From: Aporrectodea caliginosa
Lineage: Eukaryota > Annelida > Clitellata > Crassiclitellata > Lumbricidae
Assembly: GCA_020284085.1 (NCBI GenBank)
Contig: JACEVL010000202.1
Span: 699,501 to 763,500 of the forward strand
Direction of reading: 5' to 3'
DNA: 64,000 nucleotides
Shown here: positions 47,640 to 61,500 of the stretch, piece after piece
Numbering within the stretch: the stretch's first letter is position 1
Layout: each line of letters starts with the position of its first letter
The notes under the pieces: generated by a model
What the model saw: only the letters and a program-made list of their open reading frames with translations
What the model was told of the DNA's origin: nothing
Databases searched by the model: none
Program-made: the position numbers and the translations under genes

Positions 47640-47880
47640 GTGGTTGATTTAAGCTCAACCCTGTTTGATTTACTGAAGAAGTTTGTTCCTCTGAGGGGTG
47701 TAAGGATACAGAACAGCAAACGCTTTATCATTTCAACTCGAGCTCATGCCTTCTCATGTATTGGATCGCTCTTGTGGAACAGTACGTCACGCATTTCCAT
47801 ACTACTGTATTTGACTCTGTTCAGCAAACACATATATACATACATTGAAACAAGCATGCGCTTTTAAACGTCTAACTCAA
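47640..47880 (+). mobile_element. LINE ORF2 C-terminal fragment
   Basis: The frame includes LLKKFVPLRGVRIQNSKRF, RAHAFSCIGSLLWNSTSRIS and LTLFSKH. This matches the conserved RT-distal end of CR1/L2-like ORF2 (F...APSLWNSLP). It is truncated upstream. Confidence 0.6.
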
Positions 47881-48775
47881 AAAATTATTTATGACCTTTC
47901 TGTGTGACTGGAGTAAAATAAAACCATAATTCTCACTAAAATTAATCTTGGAACATATCCTAACCATGTACATGACTACATGTACATAGTTTACCTGGAA
48001 CAAATCCTAACAATGTACCTTCTTCAACACGAATTAAACTCTGCAACACAATAGCATTGAAAGCTCATTTAAAATTTAATACATTAATTTTTAAATGAAT
48101 AATATTCATTAATTTTCTTGGGTTTTAATTAATAACTAATAATAAACAATATAAATTTCTGTTTGAGTTTACATCTTTAGCGGCAGCCTCTTGCATTAAG
48201 TGCCATAAACAAATTAAATAAATGTAACAACAGAGGAATAGATGAAACAATTAATAAAACTTGCCACAATGCAACAAATTTAACAAAATTCTACAACAAC
48301 TTTGAAAATGTCTGAACAAAATTTACATGTCATATCTTTGAGTCCAACTCCAAGTACTGGAGTCAAGATAAAAAAAATAACAGAATAAAAAATCACAACT
48401 CCAAATGCATTTGTTGGGACGTTTACAGTCTCCTTGTTCATCATGTAAATTCTTTAGATCAGTACAACAGTTGTGAGCAGTGCTTTTGAGAAGTGCTTAA
48501 AAGTGCTATATTTTGTGTCTTCATATATATTATATGCAGACATACAACAGAACAAACATCCATACATAATATATACACATGTGCAATGTATATATATACA
48601 TATATACAAAGGTACTGTCAGTTTTTCGTGCAACCAATGCACCTTGGTACACTGCTCCGAAGTAAGAACTCATTGCAAGATCCAACCAAAACTTAGATTA
48701 GCCTATCAACACAGATTGTTCTCGGCTACATTTAGCCAATTCTTCATGTGCTTATCTGCAAGTAATTATGTGCAT

Positions 48776-49014
48776 GGGCGGATCCAAAATTTAAGGGTTT
48801 GTGCTTAACTTTTCTGATTTTACCCTGTTGGGGGTTTATTTTCCAGAAAGTTCCAACTTTTCTTTTCTAGATTTGTCTTTTTAATGTCCCAATTTTTTAT
48901 AACCTTTTATAATTTCAAAATTTAGTAGGCAACCCTAACTCTAACCAGTTTTATGGAACCCCAAATTTACTTTCCTTCCACACTGTCTGCAGTGACCCTT
49001 GGATCTGCCCTGAA
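48776..49014. mobile_element. MITE with GGGCGGATCCA ends
   Basis: It opens GGGCGGATCCAAAATTTAAG and closes CTTGGATCTGCCCTG, imperfect inverted repeats. I could not identify a target duplication. It lies in the presumed mannosidase 3' UTR or flank. Confidence 0.55.
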
Positions 49015-49260
49015 ACTGATTAGCTAAATTATTCAGTCAAATGCCAGTCTAATGACCTTTTACACAGCTGAACAACACTTTATCTCGAGTTTCTCAACAT
49101 CACGAGTAACCTACGCCAAATTGCACATTATATTATACAAGTAGTTGATTTCACCAAAACTAAACAGGAGAACTCATTTTCCTAAGGTCATTTTAACTGT
49201 ACAGGTATTTTCTTAAACTGTTTGTGAAGAGACAACAAAGAGGCCGGCCAGGGTTGGGGC

Positions 49261-52200
49261 CTACAGTACGACTAGTTTCCACGTTTTGATTTCCATCGGA
49301 CGAATGGTGATTGGTGTCTCAGGTGTTATGCGACGTATGATGGCAGTTCCTGTCAAAGTCATTTCTTCAATCGATGCGATCTTTGTATCACAAAACACTG
49401 ATGACAGCGCGACCTAAACCAATCGAATGAACAGAATGATAATCAATTATTCATACAGCAAATAGAAATCAATCAGGGAAAATGACCGTGACAAAAATTA
49501 AACAAGGGATGAAACATTCAACAACATTTCTGTTGCATGTTTAGCTTCAAAGTAGAATAGTGAATATTTAAATTTCAGTTACGCAGATGGTCTACTTCGA
49601 CTAAACTGAATTTAAAGACACTTTCTGAATTCTTTGGCAGCAAACCATCACATAGATGCATCGGTTTAAAATATGTCAAAATTGAATCTGGTGCACAAAA
49701 GGTTGACCCAAAAGAGAACAAAAGTTTCATGAGAGGCTGAGTTGCCTTGCTACTATGACACATTTCCACAAGTGTTGTAAACATTTCACATATTGCTACT
49801 TTATACAAAACAAACATGTCACCAAAAACAAAATAAAATGTTTCATTACCCCTGAACAATCTAAGAAACATGTCAAAATGAAAGCCATGGCATAATCTTT
49901 TAATGACAAGCTGCATTGGTTTACCAGTCACTTTTAGTACACTCTCACCATTAAAGAGTTAACTTGCTGGCATCCCCAAACTGATTATCTCGTTAATGTC
50001 GTATACCTTGTTTGAAATGTTGCACTCTGCTGTTGTTGGAACCTCGATGTTGCACTCTATTCCAATGTTATGGAGCACAAGCAGATACTCGCTGGTCTTG
50101 GGGTTTTCCGGGTTAGGTCCGAGAGACCTAAGGCTAACCAGGTGGATGTTGCAAGGCAGGTGATCTTCATGGAGTGGATGAAAGTGAACACCAGGAGACA
50201 GCAAAGGGAGTTTGTTGCCAGGTGAAGACAGAAATAGTGGTGGATTCTCAAGAGAAAGGCTGAGCTGCTGAACCAGACGAGAGGGGTAGGCAGTGAGGGG
50301 TGGAATGTCCTGAAATACCAAAATGTCATCATTGTACGTGTGCATCAAGACACTTCATTTAATGTATTCTAGTACTTCACAAACTGTAGCATTAACCATC
50401 AATCATATTATCGATATCACTTTAGCTATCACTGTCAACAATGCTATGCTGACAGTATGTATTGGGAACCTATGATCCTGAACAAGGAAAGGTCGGACAT
50501 AAGAGGTTAATTAACAGTGTGCTACATGAGGTCAAATGGCAATACAACTGATTCAAAGCCATTGTGTGTCCATGGCATTGGCAACCAGCTGAACTGAAGA
50601 CAAAAGTTGACCAATAAAGTTAACTGAGGACCGATCTGAAACAGTTCCAGATCTATTCAAAGAACAGTTCTGGAATGGTCATCATTATCATCATCATCAT
50701 CTGTTGCAGGCTGTCTGTTCTTTTGGTAGTTAAGATTTATGTCTTCTGTCAATTGTGTTCTTGTGAATTGTTTCAATTGCATAACTGTACACTGTAACCG
50801 GTTGCGGTTTGTCAACTGGATTGTTTCAATAAAGATTATTATTATCATCATCATCATTGTCGTCGTCGTCATCATCATAATCATCATCATCATCTGGATT
50901 CTAGAGTCATGGCAAAATAACTGACTGGAACATGTAATCTCTTTTTCCACGGTTCAACCACCAAGAGAAACCTGCTGTACGTTGGAACGTTGTCCTGCAC
51001 CCCCTCCTTCAATCCTCTCCAGTCATCCTGTGCCAAGCGCCTATCGAGTATTACCTCCAGAGTCCCTACGCCAAACACCAAATCAATTTTATAAATTCTT
51101 CACACTGAGAATTAGCACCGTTGACACCATTTTAGAACTTCACACTATCACGAGACATGAAGGTGAGAGCACATACAGGAAGAATGAGGAGAGGGAGAAG
51201 AATCCACTGAGGTGACCTCAAGAGTCAGAATGAAATGTCACTGGCTTCCTTTTGTAGCCTTGGTTTGTGAGAGTGGGAGACTAGTCCTCTCCTTTACTAT
51301 CTGATCATCCCACCAACAGTGTACCAATATTAATCCTGATTGGTCTGTTCTAATTAGAGGAACAATGCTACTAGAAGCGAATTGTAAGTAATAAAGGTAC
51401 AATTGTCTATTGTGGTGGCCAGTCTGTTGTTATGGAACCATCTTCCATCTATTGTTCATATTCAAGTCACATGTGGCAGAGGCAGGCATGTTGCCGCTTG
51501 CTTCCCTAAAGGTGCCATTACCTATAAACAGTGACCTCTCTGTTGGGAGTAACTCATCTTACTTTTCTACAAAACGATGATCAGTGCAACTTTGTGATTA
51601 CAATAACAATATACTCAAGCAAGGCCATTCATTACAATACTTTTATTTCAGCATGTAATGTAATTACAATTTCTATAGCATTGTCAGTCGCAAGCTACTT
51701 CTAGGATGCTTTACAAACACTGTCGACTGTCAGCGCAAATGCTAATGCTCGGAGTTATGACGCAAGTATATTCTAAACTGTTTTTTTAAACATAAAGGAA
51801 GTTTGATTTCCACAGTTCAATACAATGCTCATTCTTTCTGTTGTTTTGCAAAATCATTTAAGGTGACATACTACGCCCCAGAGATGGGTAACTAATCGAT
51901 TAGATGCTAATCAATTAGCCAATCGATTAGACAAACAGCTAATTCTAATTCTAATCGATTATAATTAGCTGTCGTCTGATACTAATTCTAATTCTAATTG
52001 ATTAGCAATTTTCAGCTAATTCTAATCGAAAATCGATTAGCTGATCGATTAGATGTTTGAAAATTAAGCTGAGAATGCGTTCATCCCCAAGAATGAGTTT
52101 TTTAAAATTGAGTTTACTTACTTATTTATCTTAAGGCTGTTTCAAACTTTCAATTATCTGTTCATGCTTATAATTATGTCCATTCTGCTCATGTAACACT

Positions 52201-55200
52201 GAAATATTTGCTCGTCTTCATGTTGTTCATCTACAGCATCACTGTTACAGTATTCTTGCAACCTCAGCTGCCATGGAACGCGTATTTAGTTCTGCTGACT
52301 AGGTGCAGTAGGTTATAAATAAGCTATGCAATGATTCAAGCTAAATCATGCCAATTGCAAAATGCAATAGTGAGCTTAGGCAGTAGCAGTATCAATAATA
52401 GCTACTGCTTATGCAGTGGCAATGTCAATAATAGCTACTGCTTATGCAGTGGCAATGTCAATAATAGCTACTGCTTATGCAGTGGCAATGTCAATAACGC
52501 AGCATGGAGTGACCGATATGGTGTTGCTTCCTGGTTTGTGGACTGTTCTCATATAGCAGTTGTTCAGCTTTAGGCATTGTAATAGACTACAGCAACTTGT
52601 TGTACAGTGGTGTGTAGGGGGGAACGTGGGGAACGCCGTTCCCCCACTTTTTTCTCACACTATGCAAAATTCTTGCAAGATGGCACTTTTTGCTTACTTC
52701 AATATCCAGGCGTTCCCCACTTCATTTTTTAGGACTACACTACTGTTGTTGTAGTAACTTGCTGTGCTTTTATTAAAATTTGACAAATTTATGAAACAAA
52801 TATATGTATCGAACTATTGATTATCAAAATCTAATTCTAATTACTAATCGATTAGCTGCTGCTCATTCTAATTCTAATCGATTAGCTAGAAGATTTTGCT
52901 AATTCTAATTCTAATCAATTAGCAAAGTTCAGTAGCTAATTCTAATCGATTAGCAATTCGAGCTAATCGTACCCATCTCTGCTATGCCCACATGAAAAAG
53001 ACTGTTACAAGTGTAGCACACTATATAATTACACAAAGGATCTTAATTTATGAAGACAATCCTACCTTCATCAAGGCTGGCAACTGCATGACTTTCCGAC
53101 GATAGAAGAGAGAAACGAACATGACGATCTTGAATGAAGGCAGCACTTGTCATAGGATAGAAGTTGCCCTGAATTGGCAGCCGACTCAAAGTCTGTCGAC
53201 GAAGCATCTGACATGGAAAACAGGGTCATGCTACAAGCTCTGGCTTAACCTCTGACTTCGACATGACCTAAATATATGACTAGACACCTACCGCTGTAAC
53301 ACCCAGAGTCCAAACATAACACATTTGATTGTAACAAGGCTTTTGATATAATGCAGCCAGGGACATGGATTCCAAATCCAGTTCAGCTTCTTGATGTGGC
53401 TGCCAAAGACAGTGTTCAGTGTTATAACAAAGCTATGGCATATTTTGCTCCAGTAACTTTCAAGAGTTTTCTACGGGTCAAAAGCTGAACCCACGACCTG
53501 TTAGAAAAAGTGGTAAAGTCTCTATGTATTTTATATATTGGGCGGGGTTTAGGTCAATACTTATCACTCCGGCACGAAGACCACCAGATCAGCACGGATG
53601 CAAGATCAATACCCCGCTACCCTCCCAACGGTCGACTCAGCCTTTCACTCACCAGATGACATTGGTAAATGAGCGGTAGGACAGATGGGCGCCTTGCATG
53701 GCATCCATACAGTTAAATTCGACTCCTGTAATAACTAGTGATCATCTGTTCATACTATGACTTGTAATCATACTGCATTCATGTCAGTTTGAATCAATAA
53801 ACAAAGATTATTATTATTATACATTTGAAAATATGTATACATATAAATGCTCAACAACAACTGATTGTTCAATTAAGTTCAGACAAGACCCTCAGTGCTT
53901 AAGGATTTTTTCTAGTAACATATGGAGTTGTGAAAGGACTTCAATGTGCACTTCTGAACTTTGTAACGAGGGCATTATTAAATTACAATTGTATTGTATT
54001 GTATTGTATAACATGCGCTATGTAGTGCACCTGGAATCCATTCAGGTCTGTGTAGAAGTAGCCACGGTTTTCAACGGCTGTATTCAGCTTCAACACGACC
54101 TCTACGTTGTCATGGGAATGAAGGTCAACATAATTCGTCACATGTACTGCAAAGCCCTGAATGCCTACAGTACAAGAGAGCAGAGAGTACAAGGCTGCAT
54201 AAACATCTCATTCATAACAACGCAATGTACTAAAATCTGTTTAACATGTTGCAAAGTACTGCACATGGAATACAATTAATTTGCACTTTGGCAAACTGTA
54301 ACAGAATGAGGCAGCAGAGCCATTAATAAGTGATACATATTGCACATAATAAAAACTTCTTATCACCCAAAGCTCGTATCTCTGCCGCAGCCCACTTCAT
54401 CCTCTTATCCAGTTATTTCACTGCCATTTTACTTAACCACTCACAACAGCCCAGTAGAAGTCATTTGACTACATTACATTAGGGGCCATCCATAAATGAC
54501 GTCACGCAATTTTGGCCGATTTTTAACCCCCCCTCGTCACACTTCGTCACAAAAAGTGACACACCCCCTTGAAAAAGCGAAGCAAAATTTTCCTTAATGG
54601 AACAAATAGGGAGAGCATGCATATTTTAAAATCTAACGGTGACAAAATATTGAAACAATTAGAAAATTATTAATAATGGTGCCTTAATTAATACATTAAA
54701 ATAATAAAAAATATAGTGAAAATTGAATACTGCTGTTATTATTAAAATTAAATTGTTGTTATTTGTTAAATTTAATTACATAGACCGGATGTGACGTCAC
54801 ACTTCTCAGACCCCCAACCCCATGTCACACATCGTCACAAATTTCCGACCCCCCTCCCCCTAGGTGCGTGACGTCATTCATGGACGGCCCCTTAGAATAG
54901 TGCACTGTAACAGATCTGTCTTATAAGAATAAAGTTGCTCAATTAGTCTTCGGTTCAGATAAGGCTATTTTAAACATGGATACAATTAATTAAACTAAGC
55001 ATATCAGAGAACGATTACAACAGCCAATGAGTGTACCGTGGCCAATTTGTCAACTTACCGTCTGTGCTGTAGATAGAAATTGTTTGGCTTGTGATGTTCA
55101 TCCACGTTGTTGCTGTTGACACAAGAGGGCCCTCAATAGTTATGGCCTTGCAATTTCGACAACCCATATCCTGTAATTAATTATGAAACTTTACCAGTAC

Positions 55201-58200
55201 TATAACACTAAATGGGTAGCCATTGTGAAGCAAGTAACTGGAACACTGGTTTCACTAAAGTTAAATTCATGGATTTGTTGGCTACTCATCACCTCAATGC
55301 CTTGATCAGTAGAATTTAAACAGTTACCAGTGCCATACAAATGCAACACAATGGAATCAAAACAATACCAAATTGTACAATGCAGGGCAGTACGAACAAA
55401 ATAATAGAACCAATACAATATGATACAGAACAATACAGTAATAATCAACGCAGTACAATATAATGCAATCCTGACAGAGACAGAGAGGTTGAGAGACACA
55501 GAGACAGAGAGAAATAAGAGATACAGTGACAGGCAGACAGACACAGATAAATAGATCTACAGAGAAATAGCCAGACATATATACAGAGACTCAGAGAGAG
55601 AAACAGACTGACAGAGGAAGGACAGACAAACAGACAGATGGATCTCATCGTCAGCATCGTCACTGTTTCCGCTGTAAATGGAGCGGTATATCTCGTCATA
55701 TGTATACATCCTGTGGCGCTTCTTTGATGAATGAAATGCACTTAATAATTCCTTTATTTTGATGGAAAAAGACTGGAGGCAAGGAAGGAAGAGAGAGAAT
55801 AGAGGGAGGAAATTATGGAATGGAGGGAGCAAAAGGAGCTGAGGGAGGAGAATAGCAGAGGAAACAAGGAAGAGAGGGACCAGATGGAGGGAATAGGATG
55901 GGAGCAGAGGGATGGAGAAGGAGAGCAAGCAGTGATACAGTAATCAACAGCAATTTAGTGCCTGATCAAGACAACCAATTAGTAAGTCTTTCAGAGTGAT
56001 CAAAGAATACTAAAAACTGACCTGAACATATAAATAGGTACAGTAGGTAAATACAGTGAAACACCATTAACACGCGAGTCCAGTTTACATGCCTCCCAAC
56101 GCCATGAGATTAACATGCGGGCATCATTAACATGTGGTAGTTTAAGCCGTGCATGCATAACATGTGATTCTGATGGCATGCCTCGATTTGGTCACGTGTT
56201 AACGATGTTTCACTGTAATAAGAAAGTGATCAACATTACTGTACTTATTGTAATTATCAGATTGGGATATAAATAATGTAAAAATAGAAGAGCAAATGAA
56301 ATCGTCAAGTGCATTACCTTGGCTGGGCCATCTGGAAGAAAGATATATGCCCCACTCTTGTCCCGATAGGGGTTCATCCAGTGGCCGGTTCGATAGAAGG
56401 CAAACTTCATCTCCGCTTTGTAGGGGATGAAATGACTTTTTGTAACAATGCTCTAAGCAGAACAACAAAATACGCTGTCAAAAACAAAATAAACAAACTC
56501 ATACCTTCCACACAACACTAAAACAATAACATTCTTAACCCAATAAATTAACAACTGCAAAATTTCGAAACAATGTCAACAATAACAATAAAATATTTTG
56601 TTACTATTGCAATTTCATCTTTTGATGTAATGCTGAGTTTGCTGACCACAACAGAACACCAATAGCAAATTAGCAGGCAGCAAACAATATACATAGTATC
56701 TAATATAACATGTATTTCTGCTGATTTTTATAAAGAATAAATCCAAATATGGCTATCATAAAAAACAAATTCATACCTGCATGAGGTAAGTGCATTTACA
56801 AAGCGCGACCGAAAGATGACGACTTGAGATCGAAAGGTGTGATGGCTCGTGCCCCTTGATGTGAAACGCTGCACTACAAAAACAAGATGCTTCATTTCAA
56901 ATGCCAATACACTTAATTATTAAAAGCATATTCTGGTGAACATGTCTTGCAACTGCTGTTTCACACTGTAAATTTAACTGAAGCCGTAATTTACCTAAGA
57001 TCATTCTGAAGGTTCACCAAACCTGTTCTTCGCAATACAGATGGCTGTATTTAACTCATCGGATGATCTGCACATTTGAAAGGTATTTCAACAGCACTCT
57101 ACAGCAGTGGTTCCCAAGCTCTTTTGATGGAGGGCAAAGTCTTACTTTTAAAATATCATGGCGGGCCACAGAGATCTGAGGAGCATGGCGGGCCACAGAG
57201 ATCTGAGGAGCCGTCCTCAGTTGCAGTGGCGTAACTAGGGGTTCGTGTGCCCGGGGCAAGAATTTCCTTAAAAAATTTTCTTACTTCCGCCTTTTTTTTT
57301 TTTTTTTCGTTTTTTCGAAGCCTCATTTTGCGCCCCCCTCTCCCGCGCCCCATGCAAAACTCATGTATAATAGTTACTTTTTTCCACTATTTCTTTTTAA
57401 AAAAATTGGCAGAAGCCTAAATCAAGAAAAAAAGGTAATTTAATTTTTTTTTTAAATTTGTGAGTGACTGTCGCAGGCCACATTCAAAGGATTGGCGGGC
57501 CACTTTTGGCCCGCGGGCCACGGTTTGGGAACCACTGCTCTACAGTATAAACATTCAAACAGATACATACCTGGTACCTAATGACTGAAGATTAGCCAAA
57601 TTTCTTAAAGCTGTGCTGTAGCAGAACATGTAACTCAGGTGAAATTGCTATTTACCTGAACTTGTAACTCAGGTGAAATTGCTATTTACCTGAACTTGTA
57701 ACTCAGGTGAAATTGCTATTTACCTGAACTTGTAACTCACGTGAAATTGTTATTTACCTGAACTTGTAACTCACGTGAAATTGTTATTTAACTGAACTTG
57801 TAACTCACGTGAAATTGTTATTTACCTGAACTTGTAACTCACGTGAAATTGCTATTTACCTGAACTTGTAGCTCAGGTGAAATTGCTATTTACCTGAACT
57901 TGGGACTCAGGTGAAATTGCTATTTACCTGAACTTGTAACTCAGGTGAAATTGCTATTTACCTGAACTTGGGACTCAGGTGAAAGTTGATCGTCGTAATG
58001 TTCGAGCTATAACACTGGACTTTGACTTGTTTTCTAATCCTGAAAGAGGCCATTCCCAGAGCAGCAACACTCACCTCAAAATACACCTGCAGAAAAAAAC
58101 AAAGCAAGATCAAATGCCATACATTAAAAATCACATTTCTACCAGCAGCCTGAAGCATCAAACCCTCTACATTTCCAATGAACTTTTGCGATGTTAAGAT

Positions 58201-58428
58201 GTAGCTCCGATATTGAAATCAAAATGCCTGTTGATGTGAAACGTTGCACTACACAAACCAGTTGTTTCATTTCAAATGCCTATGCATTTAATTATTACAA
58301 GCACATTCTGGTGAATGCATCTTGCAACTGCTCTGTTTTGGTTTTTGCTACTGTTAAGACAAGAAGCAATAAATATTTTAGCACACACACTAAGTAGAAA
58401 ACTGTTTGACTTGATTGTCGAAACACAA

Positions 58429-58517
<89 letters not shown>

Positions 58518-61500
58518 TTCGTTTAATTCAATAAATCCAGTTGTCATGAACGCAACTGGTTACAAGTAACACCAATTAGCTACAGAGCCGATCTTGAGTT
58601 AGTTACTGAAGACAATTACAAGTGATTATTGAAGACAATTACAAGTGATTATTGAAGACAATTACAAGTGATTATTGAAGACAATTACAAGTGATTATTG
58701 AAGACAATTACAAGTGACAATGATCTTGCAGCCTTGCCTCAAACCGTCCTTTGACAAAGATGGTGGCTTGATTTAGAACTGGACTGACTTGGCACAAGAT
58801 CGGATTTCTTTCCATGTCAAAGACCTGGATATCTGTTGATGGCACCAGAAGTCGGATAATCTGAGTCACGTTGCTTGCCAATGGATTGAAGACAATGACG
58901 ATACTGAAAAATTTTAATCAAAATCATCTATTTTTCTGGTAGGAAAAGGTGCAACAAAGCAGTGGTCCAAATTGTTTCAGGCAATAATAACTCTTCTACA
59001 AGTTCTATGGTTGTCAAGTCATGTCTTCAAAGTTAACTGTTGATATGCGAAAGCAATCCAACAATCGCCTTGTGGATGCTGTATTGTACTGCTCCCCATA
59101 TATACTGTATGTCACTATAATGCAGATGTAGGATGAAAGGATTAAGGGTTACAGTATTTCAGCATAGGAGCTAAAACCACCCTAATTTATTAAAATGTAA
59201 TGTAAAAAGAAAGTGGTAATGCATATCTGGTTTCAATTCTGTTAGGCATGCAATGCACTATTAATAAATTTCTTCCAGTTCATGACAATCATGGTACAAG
59301 ATATACCCCGGTAAGTTATTCCATTTTACCAGATGTACATTCAAATCTAGGGCTTCACCTTCGAGGACCTACAGCTTATAAGCAACTCTACCAACTAATC
59401 CAAATCAGGCAAGGTTAGATAAAACAGCATCTAGCAGATAAAGAAGCTGGAAAACTATCTGAATGAGACAACAGGTGCAGTGCAGATCCCACACTGAATA
59501 ATATTAAGCCCTACCAATATCTTTCTTGGCCACATACAAAGATGTTTCTTCAGTTCATTCCTTCATTCCGATAATTTATATAGCACCTCTTCAATAGACC
59601 TACTCAGAGGCGTTCCCAGCCCAGCCACAGCTAAAAAAAAGTGTGATTTGAAGGACTTGGTACCTGAACAATAGATTTACCAGCTACCATATCATCATTT
59701 ACCTTTCTTCAGTTGGTATCTGAACATTAGGTACTCAGATTCACCAGCTACCATCTCAACATTTACCTTCCTCAATTCATAGCACTTGAAAGTTTACCCT
59801 CCCTCAATTTGTAGTACTTAAAGTTACTTTACCTCAATTTGCAGTACTTAAGCATTGCCTTTCCTCAATTCTCAGCAACTGAACATTTAATTTTCAATTC
59901 ACAGCACTAGAATGATTACCTTTCACCGGTATCATCAAACTTCAGAAGTCGCTGTCTTGGTAAGCTCTCAGCTGATGTCTGTTCCTCCAACTAGACAAAG
60001 CAACAGGAGTTATTTTGTGAATCAGCCCGTGCAAAGCAATGTCCAAACCACGGATCATTTGCCACAATAAGAGACATTAATTAAGTAACTTGTCTAATTA
60101 AACAGCAGATCGGTAATTAATCAATTCAATTGATCGTTAAACAAATTAACCGATCATCTGCTAAAACAACTCACAAATCTAGAAATCAGTTAATCATTCA
60201 GTCAGTCAGTTAGCGACTTTATCATTCAGTGAATTGACTGATCAATTAACAATCAATAATCAAATCACTGCAATAACAAAATTTATTTATGAATTTATGT
60301 GGGCATCACCATAGTTAAAACAAATGATCAGCCAATAACCTGGAAGACATTGGATAAATCTTGCACTAAAAGAATGAATGAAAAGAAAAAAAGTGATGAA
60401 GTGAGAGAAAGCTTAATATGTAATAAGTGAAGCATAATATGTAATATGTAAAGCATAAAATGTACCGGTAATACGTAAAGCAAAATATGCAATATGTACA
60501 GCACAATAGGTAATATGTAATTAAGCATAATATGTAATACATAAAGCATAATATGTAATACATAAAGCATAATATGTAAATCGTAAAGCACAATATGTAA
60601 TATGTAAAGCATAATATGTAATATGTAAATCATAATAAGTAATATGAAAGCCATAGCATGTAATTAATTAAGACATAGTGACAGAACCAGCATGGCTTGT
60701 AGATAAGTTATAATTATGACAATTACTGAAATTACTTGCCACAGTTAGTATTACAGATTCTCTTGGAAACTGCAAAACTAAGTTACTTAGTTCACTGACG
60801 AGGTTTCTCGAACTTTCTAACGAGTCTTTAAGACTAAAACAAATGAAGACAACAAACCGAACTCAGTAATATACGCCAATACAATTATAGAAACCAAGCC
60901 ATAACTACATGCAAATACAAAAATAACATGTCCATTTTGTTTCTCTGACACTCCATTGCTAGTTTCAAACATGGCATAACTCACCTTTCCCCACAAATCC
61001 ATGAATATGTTGGGCCCACCAGCTGGAATCGCCTTTCTCGAGAGCTGCGGCTCGAGCTCCTCAGCTCTACAGTTTCACAAGCACCTGAAGTCTGTGTTAT
61101 TCAACACTAATTTCACTGGTTCGGGATGGGAGCACCACTGATTAGTTTTTTCGTGAAGTGGTGCTTATAAATGTCAGATTACAATTACAATTTCAATACC
61201 AATACAACATTCCATCCATCCATCCATCCATCCATCCATCCATCCATCCATCCATCCATCCATCCATCCATCCATCCATCCATCCATCCATCCATCCATC
61301 CATCCATCTGTCGACTCACCCACTCATTAATCTTCAGACGATCTTCTTCACCCAATCAGTCACTCGCTGATAAATTAACGGTGAACTCACGAATTAAGAG
61401 TGTCCGAAATAACAGCGAGTCGAGACGTTCCAGTGATCGAATCATGATGTTGAAGTAGGGCGAGATCTCTCCTCAGCTCCCGTAGCTCCGTCCAGTGCGC

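Larger units (their letters stand above)
46491..49260. other. Region between the Ig gene and the mannosidase gene
   Basis: This is convergent intergenic sequence with the 3' UTRs of both genes. It holds a CRE-containing minisatellite (47033-47160), a LINE fragment, a MITE and AT-rich DNA. A possible poly(A) signal for the Ig gene is AATAAA at 47553-47558. For the mannosidase, the nearest minus-strand AATAAA is at 48835-48840. Both assignments are weak. Confidence 0.45.

Noticed and set aside
49959..50006. Stop after GMPAS as the true end of the mannosidase
   Set aside because: A donor after NISNK joins in phase to an exon ending [14 protein letters not shown], which matches the expected family C-terminus.
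50890..50925. Extending mannosidase exon 50926-51065 beyond its donor to include the [10 protein letters not shown] codons
   Set aside because: GTCAGT at this point restores phase with the next exon and matches the length of the family; the added codons have no counterpart.
55200..55928. Several overlapping Leu/Ser/Cys-rich minus-strand frames of 73-123 codons that look like membrane proteins
   Set aside because: They arise from GA-rich repeats and lie in a mannosidase intron; the frames overlap each other with no splice or homology support.
57628..57975. CRISPR-like array
   Set aside because: Units are contiguous 34-bp tandem repeats with no spacers, in a eukaryotic intron.
60328..60654. 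108-codon hydrophobic frame rich in [10 protein letters not shown]
   Set aside because: It is the translation of an AT-rich minisatellite.
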